In this document: one piece after another, positions 6,083 to 6,928 of the stretch
Position numbering within the stretch: the first letter of the stretch is position 1
Layout of the letters: each line of letters begins with the position of its first letter
DNA from: Ilumatobacteraceae bacterium
GTDB lineage: Bacteria > Actinomycetota > Acidimicrobiia > Acidimicrobiales > Ilumatobacteraceae
NCBI GenBank assembly: GCA_030727685.1
Contig: JANRBC010000044.1
Coordinates: 1-6,928 of the forward strand
Reading direction: 5' to 3'
DNA length: 6,928 nucleotides
Notes under the pieces: model-generated
Told to the model about the DNA's origin: nothing
Databases searched by the model: none
Seen by the model: only the letters and a program-made list of their open reading frames with translations
Program-made: the position numbers and the translations under genes

Positions 6083-6880
6083 ATGCAACGCGTGTCTAGA
6101 CATTTTTTGAAAATCAAAAATTTTGGCTTAGTTGCAGCCGTGGCGATTTTGTGCTCGTGTCAGGTAAACGCAGTTGTAACGCTTGATGTCGCTCAAAGCG
6201 GGGCTGGAACTGTGACGCTAAATCTGATTGCCGACTCAGAGGTGGTAGCAGCAGCTCCAAACCTGGTTGACGATCTGCGATTTGATGACGCGACTGCAGC
6301 TGGTTGGGTTGTAACTCGACCGAACAAAACTGCAGACGGTGGACTGCAAGTTTCACTCAAGCACACATTTGATAACGCCGAACAGGCTGGCGTGATACTG
6401 AATCAATTGAGTGGCGAGTTCGGTCCGTTCAAACAGATGTCGCTATCTCGAGACGGCAAAGACACTGACTCGACTTTTACACTCGATGGAATTTTGCAAG
6501 TTGATGGCGGGCTGAACGCGTTCGCTGACACTCGGCTACTAAGAACTATTGGCGGTGCGCCATTCGCCGACAACGTTCAACAAGCGGGCCTTGATCTTGG
6601 CAAGGCAATGACGATTGATTTTGTCGCGACATTGCCTGGTGTCATCGAACGAACCACCGGCTTCGATACTGCAAATACAGTGACTTGGCGAGTGCCGCTT
6701 GATGGCAGCGAACAGTCTGTTTTGACTACATCGCGCAATACCGCAGTAAGGGCAACCGTGGCAAGACTCGTGGCTGGACTATTTAAATTTTTGCTTTTCG
6801 CTTGGCTGGCCCTAATGGCTGTTGTCGTAGCGAGAGTTCTTTATCGACGCCGTGGGGCGAGTCGCACACCCAACGAATAA
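6083..6880 (+). CDS. LppM-like lipoprotein with C-terminal membrane anchor (DUF3153-type)
   Basis: The 265-residue product begins with a basic n-region (QRVSRHFLKIK), a hydrophobic core and a lipobox LCSC (23-26), so Cys26 is the predicted lipidated residue; Cys at position 24 is an unusual lipobox residue. The mature part (27-228) is a beta-rich extracytoplasmic domain with VVTLDVAQSGAGTVTLNL at its start and a LPGVIERTTGFDTANTVTW block (184-202), as in LppM-type proteins. A hydrophobic helix (about 229-250) and a RRR-containing tail follow, giving a second, C-terminal anchor. In mycobacteria LppM is an envelope lipoprotein implicated in host-cell interaction; the role in other actinobacteria is unknown to me. 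The ATG at 6083 has no strong Shine-Dalgarno. It lies 44 bases after clpC and 13 bases before the next gene. Architecture is clear; the family name is recognition by pattern only. Confidence 0.75.
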   Translation: MQRVSRHFLKIKNFGLVAAVAILCSCQVNAVVTLDVAQSGAGTVTLNLIADSEVVAAAPNLVDDLRFDDATAAGWVVTRPNKTADGGLQVSLKHTFDNAEQAGVILNQLSGEFGPFKQMSLSRDGKDTDSTFTLDGILQVDGGLNAFADTRLLRTIGGAPFADNVQQAGLDLGKAMTIDFVATLPGVIERTTGFDTANTVTWRVPLDGSEQSVLTTSRNTAVRATVARLVAGLFKFLLFAWLALMAVVVARVLYRRRGASRTPNE

Positions 6881-6893
6881 TGTCTAGTGCGAG

Positions 6894-6928
6894 ATGGTAA
6901 AACTTCGCACCGTATATAGATGCACCGA
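6894..6928 (+). CDS. radA: Probable start of DNA repair protein RadA (truncated by window end)
   Basis: From ATG 6894 the frame reads MVKLRTVYRCT, and the last two bases (GA) begin an Asp or Glu codon. This matches the start of RadA, where a short basic segment leads into YRCxxC, the first half of a four-Cys zinc finger ahead of the RecA-like ATPase. RadA drives branch migration in recombination. An in-frame TAG at 6885-6887 leaves this ATG as the only start, 13 bases after the lipoprotein stop, so the two are probably co-transcribed. clpC and radA are neighbours in many Gram-positive genomes, which supports the call. Only 11 complete codons are visible. Confidence 0.6.
   Translation, partial: MVKLRTVYRCT

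Noticed and set aside
1..6928. Mobile element, CRISPR array, tRNA/rRNA or defence island
   Set aside because: No transposase or integrase motifs, no terminal or spaced repeats, no cloverleaf or rRNA-like sequence, and codon use looks even across all genes.

Overview
This window looks like ordinary chromosomal sequence from an actinobacterium (Actinomycetota) with roughly balanced base composition, judged by eye. The evidence is a ClpC that closely resembles actinobacterial ClpC1, an LppM-like lipoprotein, a GrcC-like long-chain prenyl diphosphate synthase, a short TilS, and free use of TTG and GTG starts. A moderate-GC member of Acidimicrobiia is my best guess, but this is inference. There are no rRNA or tRNA genes, insertion sequences, CRISPR arrays or phage genes.

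Layout. Positions 1-1667 (+) read as one transcription unit: the 3' part of rmuC, a 49-codon membrane-protein gene, and tilS (tRNA-Ile lysidine synthetase). A 124-base gap rich in inverted repeats follows, then a 169-residue protein at 1792-2301 (+). That protein reads as a dual-specificity-phosphatase fold whose catalytic cysteine is replaced by alanine. It converges on a minus-strand long-chain polyprenyl diphosphate synthase (2324-3313), and a perfect 10-bp hairpin sits across the convergence point. A 193-base divergent intergenic region separates that gene from clpC (3507-6038, +), which starts with TTG behind a clear Shine-Dalgarno sequence. After a hairpin come an LppM-like lipoprotein gene (6083-6880) and, at the right edge, the first codons of what is very probably radA (6894 onward).

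How the genes relate. The left block covers DNA maintenance and tRNA decoding (RmuC, TilS). The minus-strand gene probably supplies the isoprenoid side chain of menaquinone. The right block pairs the ClpC unfoldase of the ClpCP protease with the start of RadA, an association known from clpC-radA-disA loci, here with a lipoprotein gene between them. I see no multi-gene novel system. The items most worth a second look are the apparent pseudophosphatase, the RBS-containing hairpin that abuts its start codon, and the small membrane protein between rmuC and tilS.
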